Shown here piece after piece: positions 5,579-12,977 of a stretch of 33,041 bases of DNA; within the stretch, counting starts at the first letter, position 1, and each line of letters starts with the position of its first letter. Made by a program: the position numbers and the translations under genes. Source of the stretch: GCA-003244245 sp036494005 (GTDB lineage Bacteria; Actinomycetota; Actinomycetes; Mycobacteriales; Pseudonocardiaceae); the NCBI GenBank assembly GCA_036494005.1, contig DASXOV010000006.1, forward strand, positions 1 through 33,041, written 5' to 3'. A model generated the notes under the pieces. That model did not search any database, was not told where the DNA came from, and worked only from the letters and a program-made list of their open reading frames with translations.

Positions 5579-8544
5579 TCCGTCTCCTGTTCTGCTTCTG
5601 CGATCTGCTGCTGATGAGACTGTTGATGAGACCCACCGGCATTCGAGCCGGCTCTGCCCGATTCGCCGGCTCGGCCGGCCCTGCGACGGGTCTGCCTGCC
5701 CTCGCGGATGCCCCGCTGGTAGCTGGCCAGCCGGCCGCGGATGAGCTCAGCGCTGCGCACCGGCCTTCTCGGTGGTACGCCCTGCGCCGGCCCGCCCACC
5801 CCGCCGGGTACCAGCAGCGCCTGTGGCGTGCGCCGGGGCAGTCCCGCAGCGGTGACATCGGTTCCCACTGGTCTGGCCAACGCCTCAGCGGCCCGCCAGC
5901 CCTCGTCGGCGGCCGCGCCCCATTCGGCCGACCGTGCCTCCGCGGCGGGCGGCGCGGGATTTGCGGCTGGCGCGGGGTTTGCGGCCGGCACAGGGTTTGC
6001 GGCTGGCACAGGGTTTGCGGCCGGCGGCTGAGCCGGCGACCCGGGCAGCTGCCGGGACGGTGTCTGTGGGCTGGGCACCGGCTGCTCAGTCGTCGTGGTC
6101 GTCGTCGCCCAGCGCACCGGCACCGCGCGGTCCTCACGGAACCACGACGACGCCACGTCATCGAAAATCGGGGTCGAGTCCTGCAACGGGCCACCGGATC
6201 CGGACTCTGTCTGTGCCGCGGCAGCGCCCCGGCCACCCGGCTGGTACAGGTTCCTGGCCGGTTCGGCACCGGCGGTGGCCGGTGGCGAACCTGCAACTGG
6301 TCCCGGCAACGCCGGTGGTGACGGCAGCGCAGGCGATCCGTCGACCGGCCGGCGCTGGTCGCCGAGCCGGCGCGGCAAGGGTGTGCCCGGCTGATCCGGC
6401 GCACCGCGCTGACCCGATGAGCGCACGCCGTTGCCGTTACCGTTGCTCGCCACCGCATTCGGGTCGACCTGATACTCGCGAGTCACGAGGGGAACATCCG
6501 GCGCATCCGGTTGTTCGGATCGGGCGATCAGCGGACCACCCCGATCGGCATCCCGCCCGGTTCCGGCGGGCAGTGTCGAAATCGTGGAACCGGTCCGCGG
6601 CTCGGTGGTCTCCGACGCGGGCCGAACCAGCCGGGGCGGCACGCTCACCGCGGCGCAGACCCCGATGTCGTCCTCCCCTCGGCGCAGGTGCACCCCGATG
6701 CCGTGCCGGACGGCCAGCCGACCGACCACGAACAACCCCATCCGGCGGGACACCGACGCGTCCACCACCGGCATGCTGGCCAGCCGCTCGTTGGCATCGG
6801 TGAGCTCCGGCTCGGTCATTCCGACGCCGCGGTCCATCACCTCGATCGCAACCGAGCCGTCGCCGGTGGACTCGGCGGAGACCATCACCTGGGTGTCCGG
6901 CGGCGAGAACTGGGTGGCGTTGTCCAGCAACTCGGCCAGCAGGTGCACCAGGTCGGCCGCCGTCCTGCCCAGCACCAGCACGTTGGGCGGTTGCTGCAGT
7001 ACCAGCCGCTGGTACTGCTCGACTTCCGATACCGCGGCGCGGAGCACGTCGACCAGCCGAACCGGGCGGGCGGCCCGCTTCGCGGCCTCGGTACCCGCGA
7101 GCACCAGCAGGTTGTCGCTGTTGCGGCGCATGCGGGTGGCCAGGTGGTCGAGCTGGAACAGGTTGTCCAGCTGTTCGGGATCCTGTTCGCTGCTCTCCAG
7201 CCGGTCGATGAGCTGAAGCTGACGTTCGACCAGACCCTGACTGCGCCGGGACAGGTTCACGAAGATGTCGTTGACGTGGGCCCGCAGCTTGGCCTGCTCC
7301 CCGGCCAGCCGCACGGCCTGGCGGTGCACCTCGTCGAAGGCCCTGGCGACCTGGCCGATCTCCTCCCTGGTGCTGACCGCCACCGGTTCGATGGTCTGCT
7401 CGGGCACGTCGCCTTCGCGGACCTGGGCCATGGCGGCAGGCAGCCGGCGGCCTGCGACGTCCAGCGCGGTGCGCGTGAGCACGCCGAGCGGCCGGAGCAT
7501 GGACCGCGCGATCAGGATTCCGATGAACACACCCAGCGCCAGCAGGACGATCAGGATGATGGCGTTCATGCCCGCGGTGGAGCGCGCGTCGTCGCGCAGC
7601 GCCAGCGCGGTCCGGTCGATCCGCTGCTGCAGGGTGCTCTCGACCCCGGTGAGGGCGCCGTCGGCGAGCGCGTTGCGCCGGCTCCAGTCATCCGCAGCGA
7701 TGTCCAACGGACTGTTCGCCAGGCCGCGGTTGAGCACGAGTCGCAGCAGCCGCTGCCGGGACTGCTCCGCGTCGCCGATGGCCCGGGCCACGAAGCCGGT
7801 GCGCTGCGCCGGATCCAGCGCGGCAGCGAACTCGTCCTGCGCGCTGCTGAGCCGGACCGCCGCCGCTCGCACGTCATCGATCTGGGACGGTTCGATCCGA
7901 TTGGCGATCAAGGCGGCCAGCACGATCGCGTGCTGGCGGCTCACCTGCTCTCGGCTGGCGAGCAGGGCGTGCGCAGCGGCCGCGTCAGCGGTGACCGTGC
8001 TGTCGTTGAGCTGGCGGACCAGGCCGGCGTCCAGTGCCAGCAGGGGGTCGATGGCGGCTCCGTACTCGGTGACCACCACCTCGGCCGGGTCGGTACCACC
8101 CGTCACGCTCTGCCGCAGCGGCTGCACCCCGCGAAGGTCGTCCAGCGCGATGCCGTAGCCGGTGGATCCCAGATCCCGCACCCCGTCGGCGGCCGTCCGG
8201 GTGGCCGCGACCTGACTGTCCACGGTACGAAACTGCTGGTCCAGCGAAACCTGGTCGCCGGAGCGTCCGTTGGCGGCGAATTCGGTGGCGAGGTCCCGTT
8301 CCCGCTGCAGGGCACCGATCAGATCGGAAAGCCGGTGCTGGACGGCGACGATCTGGGAGATCCGGACATAGCCTGGAGCAGCTCCGGCCTGGTCGACGAC
8401 CCGCAGCACCCCGACGACCAGCGCGACCATGGTCGGCACCAGCAGCACGGCGACCAGCTTGACCAGCACCGGCCAGTTCCGCCAGTGCCACCGAGAAGGC
8501 CCCCGGGAAGCACCCCGGGAGAGACCATTGCCCATGCCGCTCAT
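5575..8544 (-). CDS. NIT-HAMP sensor histidine kinase (CvnA-type), first conservon
   Basis: With ATG 8544 the protein has 989 residues. It shows a membrane helix (27-50), an extracytoplasmic NIT-like sensor with the REQVSRQHAIVLAAL segment (198-212), a second helix (326-348) and HAMP. DHp-like LDHLATRMRRN follows (His467), then HATPase_c with ELLDNA (538-543), DRGVG (571-575) and GLFVVGRLA (603-611). A tail of about 350 disordered residues contains three short motifs shared with the other kinase. The reading frame stays open to 8838, but the extra residues are Arg-rich and unlike a kinase N-terminus, so ATG 8544 was chosen; its ribosome-binding site is weak and the start is uncertain. It heads the complete conservon kinase-roadblock-DUF742-GTPase. 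Confidence 0.9.
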   Translation of the reverse strand: MSGMGNGLSRGASRGPSRWHWRNWPVLVKLVAVLLVPTMVALVVGVLRVVDQAGAAPGYVRISQIVAVQHRLSDLIGALQRERDLATEFAANGRSGDQVSLDQQFRTVDSQVAATRTAADGVRDLGSTGYGIALDDLRGVQPLRQSVTGGTDPAEVVVTEYGAAIDPLLALDAGLVRQLNDSTVTADAAAAHALLASREQVSRQHAIVLAALIANRIEPSQIDDVRAAAVRLSSAQDEFAAALDPAQRTGFVARAIGDAEQSRQRLLRLVLNRGLANSPLDIAADDWSRRNALADGALTGVESTLQQRIDRTALALRDDARSTAGMNAIILIVLLALGVFIGILIARSMLRPLGVLTRTALDVAGRRLPAAMAQVREGDVPEQTIEPVAVSTREEIGQVARAFDEVHRQAVRLAGEQAKLRAHVNDIFVNLSRRSQGLVERQLQLIDRLESSEQDPEQLDNLFQLDHLATRMRRNSDNLLVLAGTEAAKRAARPVRLVDVLRAAVSEVEQYQRLVLQQPPNVLVLGRTAADLVHLLAELLDNATQFSPPDTQVMVSAESTGDGSVAIEVMDRGVGMTEPELTDANERLASMPVVDASVSRRMGLFVVGRLAVRHGIGVHLRRGEDDIGVCAAVSVPPRLVRPASETTEPRTGSTISTLPAGTGRDADRGGPLIARSEQPDAPDVPLVTREYQVDPNAVASNGNGNGVRSSGQRGAPDQPGTPLPRRLGDQRRPVDGSPALPSPPALPGPVAGSPPATAGAEPARNLYQPGGRGAAAAQTESGSGGPLQDSTPIFDDVASSWFREDRAVPVRWATTTTTTEQPVPSPQTPSRQLPGSPAQPPAANPVPAANPVPAANPAPAANPAPPAAEARSAEWGAAADEGWRAAEALARPVGTDVTAAGLPRRTPQALLVPGGVGGPAQGVPPRRPVRSAELIRGRLASYQRGIREGRQTRRRAGRAGESGRAGSNAGGSHQQSHQQQIAEAEQETE
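5954..6025 (-). repeat. 18-bp tandem repeat, four units, in kinase tail
   Basis: Four 18-bp units of the type ACAGGGTTTGCGGCTGGC (plus-strand reading) encode Ala-Ala-Asn-Pro-Val/Ala-Pro repeats. They lie between two conserved short motifs in the disordered tail of the first-conservon kinase. Confidence 0.85.
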
Positions 8545-8941
8545 GGCAGGCCTGCCCTGGCGGCGGGGAGTCGCGAGGTACTCGCTGACACTGTGGTGAT
8601 CCTCCGCAGGCTCGACGGCAGCCGGTCGACGTATCCGGCTCGCGCCGCTGGTCACCGCGGACGTAGCGCGTCCGCTCCCCCTGACGCCGAGACCCTGGCA
8701 TCGAGCCGGATACGCCCGATGTTGGGAACGTACGATACGTACGGACTGGGCAGGGACGTCCCGTGGGTCTGCGGAGACGGTCCTCCCCCGTCGGCGGGCA
8801 CGCCAGTGCCGCCCGGCGACATCCCCCGGCTGGCCCAAGCCTGTCGACCCGGATGGCGGTGCAGAACTCCCTTGCGTGATCGCCGATGCGGCCGTCCGAG
8901 CCTGGGCTCACCCTGACGAGGTCGGGCCGGTCAGGTGCCGG
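8545..8941. promoter_or_regulatory. 397-bp upstream region of first conservon, with inverted repeat
   Basis: No gene is supported here if the kinase starts at 8544; the open frame running into it looks like GC-driven read-through. The conspicuous element is CGTACG-ATA-CGTACG (8729-8743), two identical self-palindromic hexamers 9 bp apart, about 185 bp upstream of the chosen kinase start. It also stands out by being A/T-richer than its surroundings. It is a candidate operator or promoter element for the cvn operon. No convincing -35/-10 pair was found. Confidence 0.4.
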
Positions 8942-9718
8942 CTACCGATCGGGCAACCGATCGAACGCTCGGACGGCCAGACCCGCCGCAGCGTCGCAGA
9001 CCAGCATCCGGGGACGCACCAGGCCACGCACGTCGATGTCGAGTACGCCACCACCGTGGTTGAGCGCCACGCTGACCTCACATGACGTCGGCGAGCTCTG
9101 GTAGACGAGCGCGCTGTTGCCCCGGATCCAGTAAGCCACCCCCTGCGCGGCCGGGATGTCGCTGACCAGAACATAACCGGCGTTGCCCGCCGTGTAGCGC
9201 GTGCACATCAGCGTGCTCTCCGGCGCACCGCGCTGCTCGAAGCTGGTCAGCTGGTGGATGTCGTCCGCTGTGAGTAGGGAGCACCACTGCTGAGCAGTCC
9301 GGTAGGGGGCCTTGCTGGTGGTGATCGTCGGAGCCGACAGCGTCGCGGCGCCGGTCGGGACGGGCGGCACCGGCACATCGCCCGGAGCCACCTCGACCGG
9401 GTTGCCGGGAACTGAGCTGCCGGGAAGGGCCGGAACTGCCGGGTCAGGCAGTGCGCTGTCAGCGGCCGCACTGTGCGCCGGGTCCGGTCGCGGGCCCGAT
9501 CCTTCGCCGAGCAGCACCGCGGTGCCGAACGCAACCAGCACCAGCGCAACCAACACCACGGCGACGAACGCCGCGGTGCGCCCGCCGTCCCCGCGCGGCG
9601 CGGATCCGGGTCGCGGTGGGCGGGTGGAACGGACCGGCACCGTGGCGTCCCAGGGCACCGCGGACACCGGTTCGGAACCATTGGTCCCGTACGATGAAGA
9701 ACAAGGATCACGTGGCAT
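8942..9718 (-). CDS. Membrane-anchored protein resembling DUF3558
   Basis: From ATG 9716-9718 this is a 258-residue protein. A short Arg/Pro-rich cytoplasmic N-terminus (to about 47) precedes one membrane helix (about 48-70, AAFVAVVLVALVLVAFGTAVLL). A Pro/Ala-rich linker and a C-terminal domain of about 120 residues follow. That domain has four cysteines in segments like AQQWCSLLTADDIHQL, STLMCTRY, PTSCEVSV and MLVCDAAA. The pattern recalls the actinobacterial DUF3558 exported proteins, but this is family resemblance by eye only. The frame is open further upstream, but those residues overlap the divergent helicase promoter region and look non-coding. It could be a cell-envelope or exported sensor protein; the function is unknown. 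Confidence 0.72.
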   Translation of the reverse strand: MPRDPCSSSYGTNGSEPVSAVPWDATVPVRSTRPPRPGSAPRGDGGRTAAFVAVVLVALVLVAFGTAVLLGEGSGPRPDPAHSAAADSALPDPAVPALPGSSVPGNPVEVAPGDVPVPPVPTGAATLSAPTITTSKAPYRTAQQWCSLLTADDIHQLTSFEQRGAPESTLMCTRYTAGNAGYVLVSDIPAAQGVAYWIRGNSALVYQSSPTSCEVSVALNHGGGVLDIDVRGLVRPRMLVCDAAAGLAVRAFDRLPDR

Positions 9719-9801
9719 CGTCACTGTTCGCCTCCCCCGGCCCCGGCGATCCGATGGTGGAGAGCCCCCTGATCTCCCTGCGTTCGGATCCACCAGCCAC
9801 C

Positions 9802-9831
9802 TTATCGGTGACGCCAGGTGGCTCGTACTGT
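9802..9831 (+). promoter_or_regulatory. Weak promoter candidate for XPB helicase gene
   Basis: In the 152-bp divergent gap, TTATCG (9802-9807) and TACTGT (9826-9831) are separated by 18 bp, a loose match to a vegetative actinobacterial promoter. It would give a leader of about 30 nt to GTG 9871. Each hexamer matches the consensus at only three positions, so this is tentative. Confidence 0.25.
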
Positions 9832-9870
9832 CCCCATCGAGTGACAGACTGGATCGTCCCGGAGGAACAC

Positions 9871-11544
9871 GTGACCCGCTCGCCCGACGCCGGACCCCTG
9901 ATCGTCCAGTCGGACAAGACGCTGCTACTGGAGGTCGACCACCCGGCGGCCCCCGAGGCACGCGGCGCGATCGCGCCCTTCGCCGAGCTGGAGCGCGCCC
10001 CCGAGCACGTGCACACCTACCGGGTCACCCCACTCGCGCTGTGGAACGCCCGGGCGGCGGGACACGATGCCGAACAGGTGGTGGACGCCCTGGTGCGCTT
10101 CTCCCGGTATGCGGTGCCGCAGCCATTGCTGGTCGACGTGGTGGACACCATGGGCCGCTACGGACGGCTGCAACTGGTGCAGCACCCCGTGCACGGGCTG
10201 GCGCTGGTCTCACTGGACCGCGCCGTGCTGGAGGAGGTGCTGCGGCACAAGAAGATCGCGCCGATGCTGGGTACGCGGGTGGACGACGACACCGTGCAGG
10301 TGCACCCCTCCGAACGTGGCCGGCTCAAGCAGGCGCTGCTCAAGGTCGGGTGGCCGGCCGAGGACCTGGCGGGCTACGTCGACGGCGAGGCGCATCCGAT
10401 CGACCTGGCCGAGGACGGCTGGTCGCTGCGCGACTATCAGCGCGACGCGGTGACCGGGTTCTGGGCGGGTGGTTCCGGGGTTGTCGTGCTGCCCTGCGGG
10501 GCAGGGAAGACCCTGGTCGGAATCGCCGCGATGGCCGAGGCCAGGGCGACCACGCTGATCCTGGTCACCAACACCGTCGCGGGCAGACAGTGGAAGCGGG
10601 AGCTGGTGGCCCGCACCTCGCTGACCGAGGACGAGGTCGGCGAGTACTCCGGTGAGCGCAAGGAGATCCGGCCAGTGACGGTCGCGACCTATCAGGTCAT
10701 GACCCGCAAGTCCGGGGGCGAGTACCGGCACCTCGACCTGTTCGATTCCCGGGACTGGGGCCTGATCATCTACGACGAGGTACACCTGTTGCCCGCCCCG
10801 GTCTTCCGGATGACCGCTGATCTGCAGTCGCGGCGCCGGCTCGGGCTCACCGCCACCCTGGTGCGCGAGGACGGCCGGGAGGGTGACGTGTTCTCCCTGA
10901 TCGGACCCAAGCGCTACGACGCTCCCTGGCGGGATGTGGAGTCCCAGGGCTGGATCGCGCCCGCGGACTGCGTCGAGGTGCGGGTCGCGCTCACCGACGC
11001 TGAGCGGCTCGGCTACGCCACCGCAGAGCCCGAGGAACGGTACCGGGTGTGCGCCACCGCGCGGACCAAGCTGCCCGTCGTCCGCTCGATCCTGGACCGC
11101 CACCCCGATGAGCCGACCCTGGTGATCGGGGCCTACCTCGACCAGCTGGAAGAGCTCGGCGCGGCACTGGACGCGCCGATCGTGCAGGGCTCGACCCGCA
11201 ACAAGGAGCGGGAGATCCTGTTCGATGCCTTCCGGCGGGGGGAGGTGCGCACCCTGGTGGTGTCCAAGGTGGCCAACTTCTCCATCGACCTGCCGGAGGC
11301 CTCGGTCGCCGTCCAGGTCTCCGGCACGTTCGGTTCCCGACAGGAGGAGGCGCAACGCCTGGGCCGGCTGCTGCGTCCCAAGGGCGACGGGCGGCAGGCG
11401 CACTTCTACTCGGTGGTCGCTCGCGACACCCTGGACACCGACTACGCCGCACACCGGCAGCGCTTCCTCGCCGAACAGGGCTACGCCTACCGCATCGTCG
11501 ACGCCGACGACCTCCTCGGCCCCTCGATTCCCGGCGCCGACTGA
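9871..11544 (+). CDS. XPB-type DNA repair helicase (SF2)
   Basis: This 557-residue protein belongs to the bacterial/archaeal XPB family of 3'-5' ATP-dependent DNA helicases and matches recalled mycobacterial XPB nearly throughout. The N-terminal domain (GPLIVQSDKTLLLEVDHP, then PEHVHTYRVTPLALWNARAAG) precedes the helicase core. Walker A is LPCGAGKT (about 206-213), the Walker B box is DEVH (about 302-305), and motif III is LGLTATL. The XPB RED motif lies in VREDGREGDVFS, and motif VI is QRLGRLLRP. GTG 9871 was chosen because GGAGGA lies just upstream and the family N-terminus starts here; the frame is open to 9451 without support. It is the only plus-strand gene, divergent from the membrane protein. 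No nuclease partner is visible next to it. Confidence 0.96.
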   Translation: MTRSPDAGPLIVQSDKTLLLEVDHPAAPEARGAIAPFAELERAPEHVHTYRVTPLALWNARAAGHDAEQVVDALVRFSRYAVPQPLLVDVVDTMGRYGRLQLVQHPVHGLALVSLDRAVLEEVLRHKKIAPMLGTRVDDDTVQVHPSERGRLKQALLKVGWPAEDLAGYVDGEAHPIDLAEDGWSLRDYQRDAVTGFWAGGSGVVVLPCGAGKTLVGIAAMAEARATTLILVTNTVAGRQWKRELVARTSLTEDEVGEYSGERKEIRPVTVATYQVMTRKSGGEYRHLDLFDSRDWGLIIYDEVHLLPAPVFRMTADLQSRRRLGLTATLVREDGREGDVFSLIGPKRYDAPWRDVESQGWIAPADCVEVRVALTDAERLGYATAEPEERYRVCATARTKLPVVRSILDRHPDEPTLVIGAYLDQLEELGAALDAPIVQGSTRNKEREILFDAFRRGEVRTLVVSKVANFSIDLPEASVAVQVSGTFGSRQEEAQRLGRLLRPKGDGRQAHFYSVVARDTLDTDYAAHRQRFLAEQGYAYRIVDADDLLGPSIPGAD

Positions 11545-11569
11545 CTCCGGCCCAGATTTCCTCAGGCAC

Positions 11570-11590
11570 TCACCGCACGGCGTTCGGTGA
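11570..11590. terminator. Possible bidirectional terminator hairpin
   Basis: TCACCG and CGGTGA form a 6-bp stem around a 9-nt loop in the 82-bp gap between the convergent helicase gene and capA-like pseudogene. There is no T run, which is common in this group of bacteria. The stem is short, so the assignment is weak. Confidence 0.35.
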
Positions 11591-11626
11591 CGAGTTCGGG
11601 CCAGCGCCGGCGCGAGCAGCGTGAGA

Positions 11627-12486
11627 TCAGGGGCGGCCTGGCCGGTTCAGTCCGGCCTGCGCAGCGCCACTGGAGAGCACGACCTGATCGATCCGGCCCA
11701 GCGCCTGCTCCGTGCGGGGTGAGGGTGGCGCGGTGGTGAGATCGACCAGCCGGATCGGGGGGCCCAGGTCGACCAGGGTGGGCAGGTATTCGGCTCGGGT
11801 CACCCGCCACCCGGCACCCGGCAGCCTGGTGAAGGTGAATCGGGCGATGACGCCTTCCTCGGTGGTACCCCGGGGCTCGGAGTGCCGCGCGACGAGGTTG
11901 CCGAGACCGTAGGCGACCCATTTGCCGCCGATGCGTTCGAACGGCTGCACCACATGGGCGTGGTGGCCGATGACGAGATCGACGGCCGGGTCGGCGAGCA
12001 GCCGGGCGGCCAGGTCCCGTTGCACGCGAGTCGGCTCGGCCCGGTACTCCGACCCCCAGTGCAGGCTCGCGACCACCACATCCGCTCCGGCCTGCTTGGC
12101 CGCCCGGGCGGCAGCACGGCGTCGGCGTCGAGGGTGTTGGCCAGCCATGGCGCGTCCGGCGGGAGACTGGTGCCGTTGTAGCCGTAACTGAACGCCACCT
12201 GGGCCACCCGAGCGGCCCCGGCCTTGAGGATCAGTGGCCGGGCCGCCTCCGGCGCGGAGCGGGCCGACCCGGTGAGCGCCGGATGGATCAGCACATCGCC
12301 GCTGGCCACCACGGTGAACGACGCCGGTGCCGGCAGCGCGGACAGCCCGGCCGACGGCGGTGCCACCCGAGCCGCCTGGCTGTCCGCCGGCCGGTCCAGC
12401 GCCACCGAGTAGCCCAGCACCAGGACGGCGCCGAGCAGCGCGCCGCAGGCAAGTGGGTTACGCCGGTACCACCGCATGTAACGCAC
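11627..12486 (-). pseudogene. CapA-family (metallophosphatase-like) gene, disrupted
   Basis: Two frames together encode parts of a CapA-type protein, a family linked to capsule and poly-gamma-glutamate synthesis. The upstream frame gives a membrane helix (NPLACGALLGAVLVLGYSVAL) and the domain start FTVVASGDVLIHPAL. It then jumps directly to TGSARSAPEAARPLIL and continues to NTLDADAVL. Relative to the recalled family, some 85-95 residues are missing at this jump, including the usual HMETP and SNHTLD segments. Near 12110-12112 the frame is lost; the protein resumes in the next frame as ARAAKQAGADVVVASLHWG, then GHHAHVVQPFERIGGKWVAYG to the stop at 11627. One missing base would restore the frame. 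The start is uncertain (GTG 12486, ATG 12477 or GTG 12504). Assembly error is the main alternative for the frameshift. Confidence 0.85.
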
Positions 12487-12530
12487 AGTAGCCGAGTGGT
12501 CCACATCGGACGAGTCCGATTCCGGCTCGG

Positions 12531-12977
12531 TCAGGCTCCCAGTTTGGCGGCCAGGTTGTCGGCGAACTGCCCGATCATCTGCTTGCCGACATCCTCCAGC
12601 ATGCCCCGGCCGAACTGGGCCGGCTTGCCGGTGATGGTCAGCTGGGTGGCCACGACGACCGCGGTGCCGCCGCCCCCCTCGGACAGGGTGGCGACCACCG
12701 AAGCCGCTGCGGTGCCCTGACCGCCCGACGCCGAGCCGGAGGCATCGATCACGGCCCGGTGCGCCTGATCGTCGGTCTCGGTGAACCGGCCTGAGCCGTT
12801 GTACTGCAGGGAGATCGGACCCAGCCGAACCTTCACCGTCCCGGCGAACTCGTTGCCATCGGCCGAGGTGAGCGTGGCGCCGGGAAAGCACGGCGCGACC
12901 CGTTGGGGGTCGAGCAGGGCCCGCCAGACGGGGTCCACCGGCGCCGCGATGGTGACTGTGTGCTCGAGCGTCATCAT
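12531..12977 (-). CDS. coxG: CoxG-like SRPBCC protein
   Basis: This 148-residue SRPBCC/CoxG-family protein begins MMTLEHTVTIAAPVDPVWRALLDP and has the typical GATLTSADGNEFAGTVKVRLGPISLQYNG core. Its C-terminal helix reads GRGMLEDVGKQMIGQFADNL. CoxG proteins of molybdenum hydroxylase operons are associated with maturation or membrane recruitment of the enzyme. This one ends with the SRPBCC domain and has no extra C-terminal membrane-anchor segment. The start at 12977 overlaps the coxM stop by 4 nt (ATGA), making it the last gene of the coupled coxSLMG operon. The frame is open upstream to 13241, but that part lies inside coxM and is out of frame with it. Confidence 0.9.
   Translation of the reverse strand: MMTLEHTVTIAAPVDPVWRALLDPQRVAPCFPGATLTSADGNEFAGTVKVRLGPISLQYNGSGRFTETDDQAHRAVIDASGSASGGQGTAAASVVATLSEGGGGTAVVVATQLTITGKPAQFGRGMLEDVGKQMIGQFADNLAAKLGA

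Noticed and set aside
6511..8916. Very long plus-strand open frame (801 codons) antisense to the first-conservon kinase
   Set aside because: Its translation is His/Gln/Gly-rich without family motifs, and the minus strand over the same bases encodes a clear HAMP/HATPase kinase. Long antisense frames are a by-product of high GC.
10210..11454. Minus-strand open frame of 414 codons opposite the XPB gene
   Set aside because: It has no recognisable domain, and the plus strand encodes a complete helicase with all motifs.
12110..12112. Programmed ribosomal frameshifting to explain the split CapA gene
   Set aside because: No slippery heptamer or downstream pseudoknot is apparent, and the separate internal deletion already removes conserved residues.
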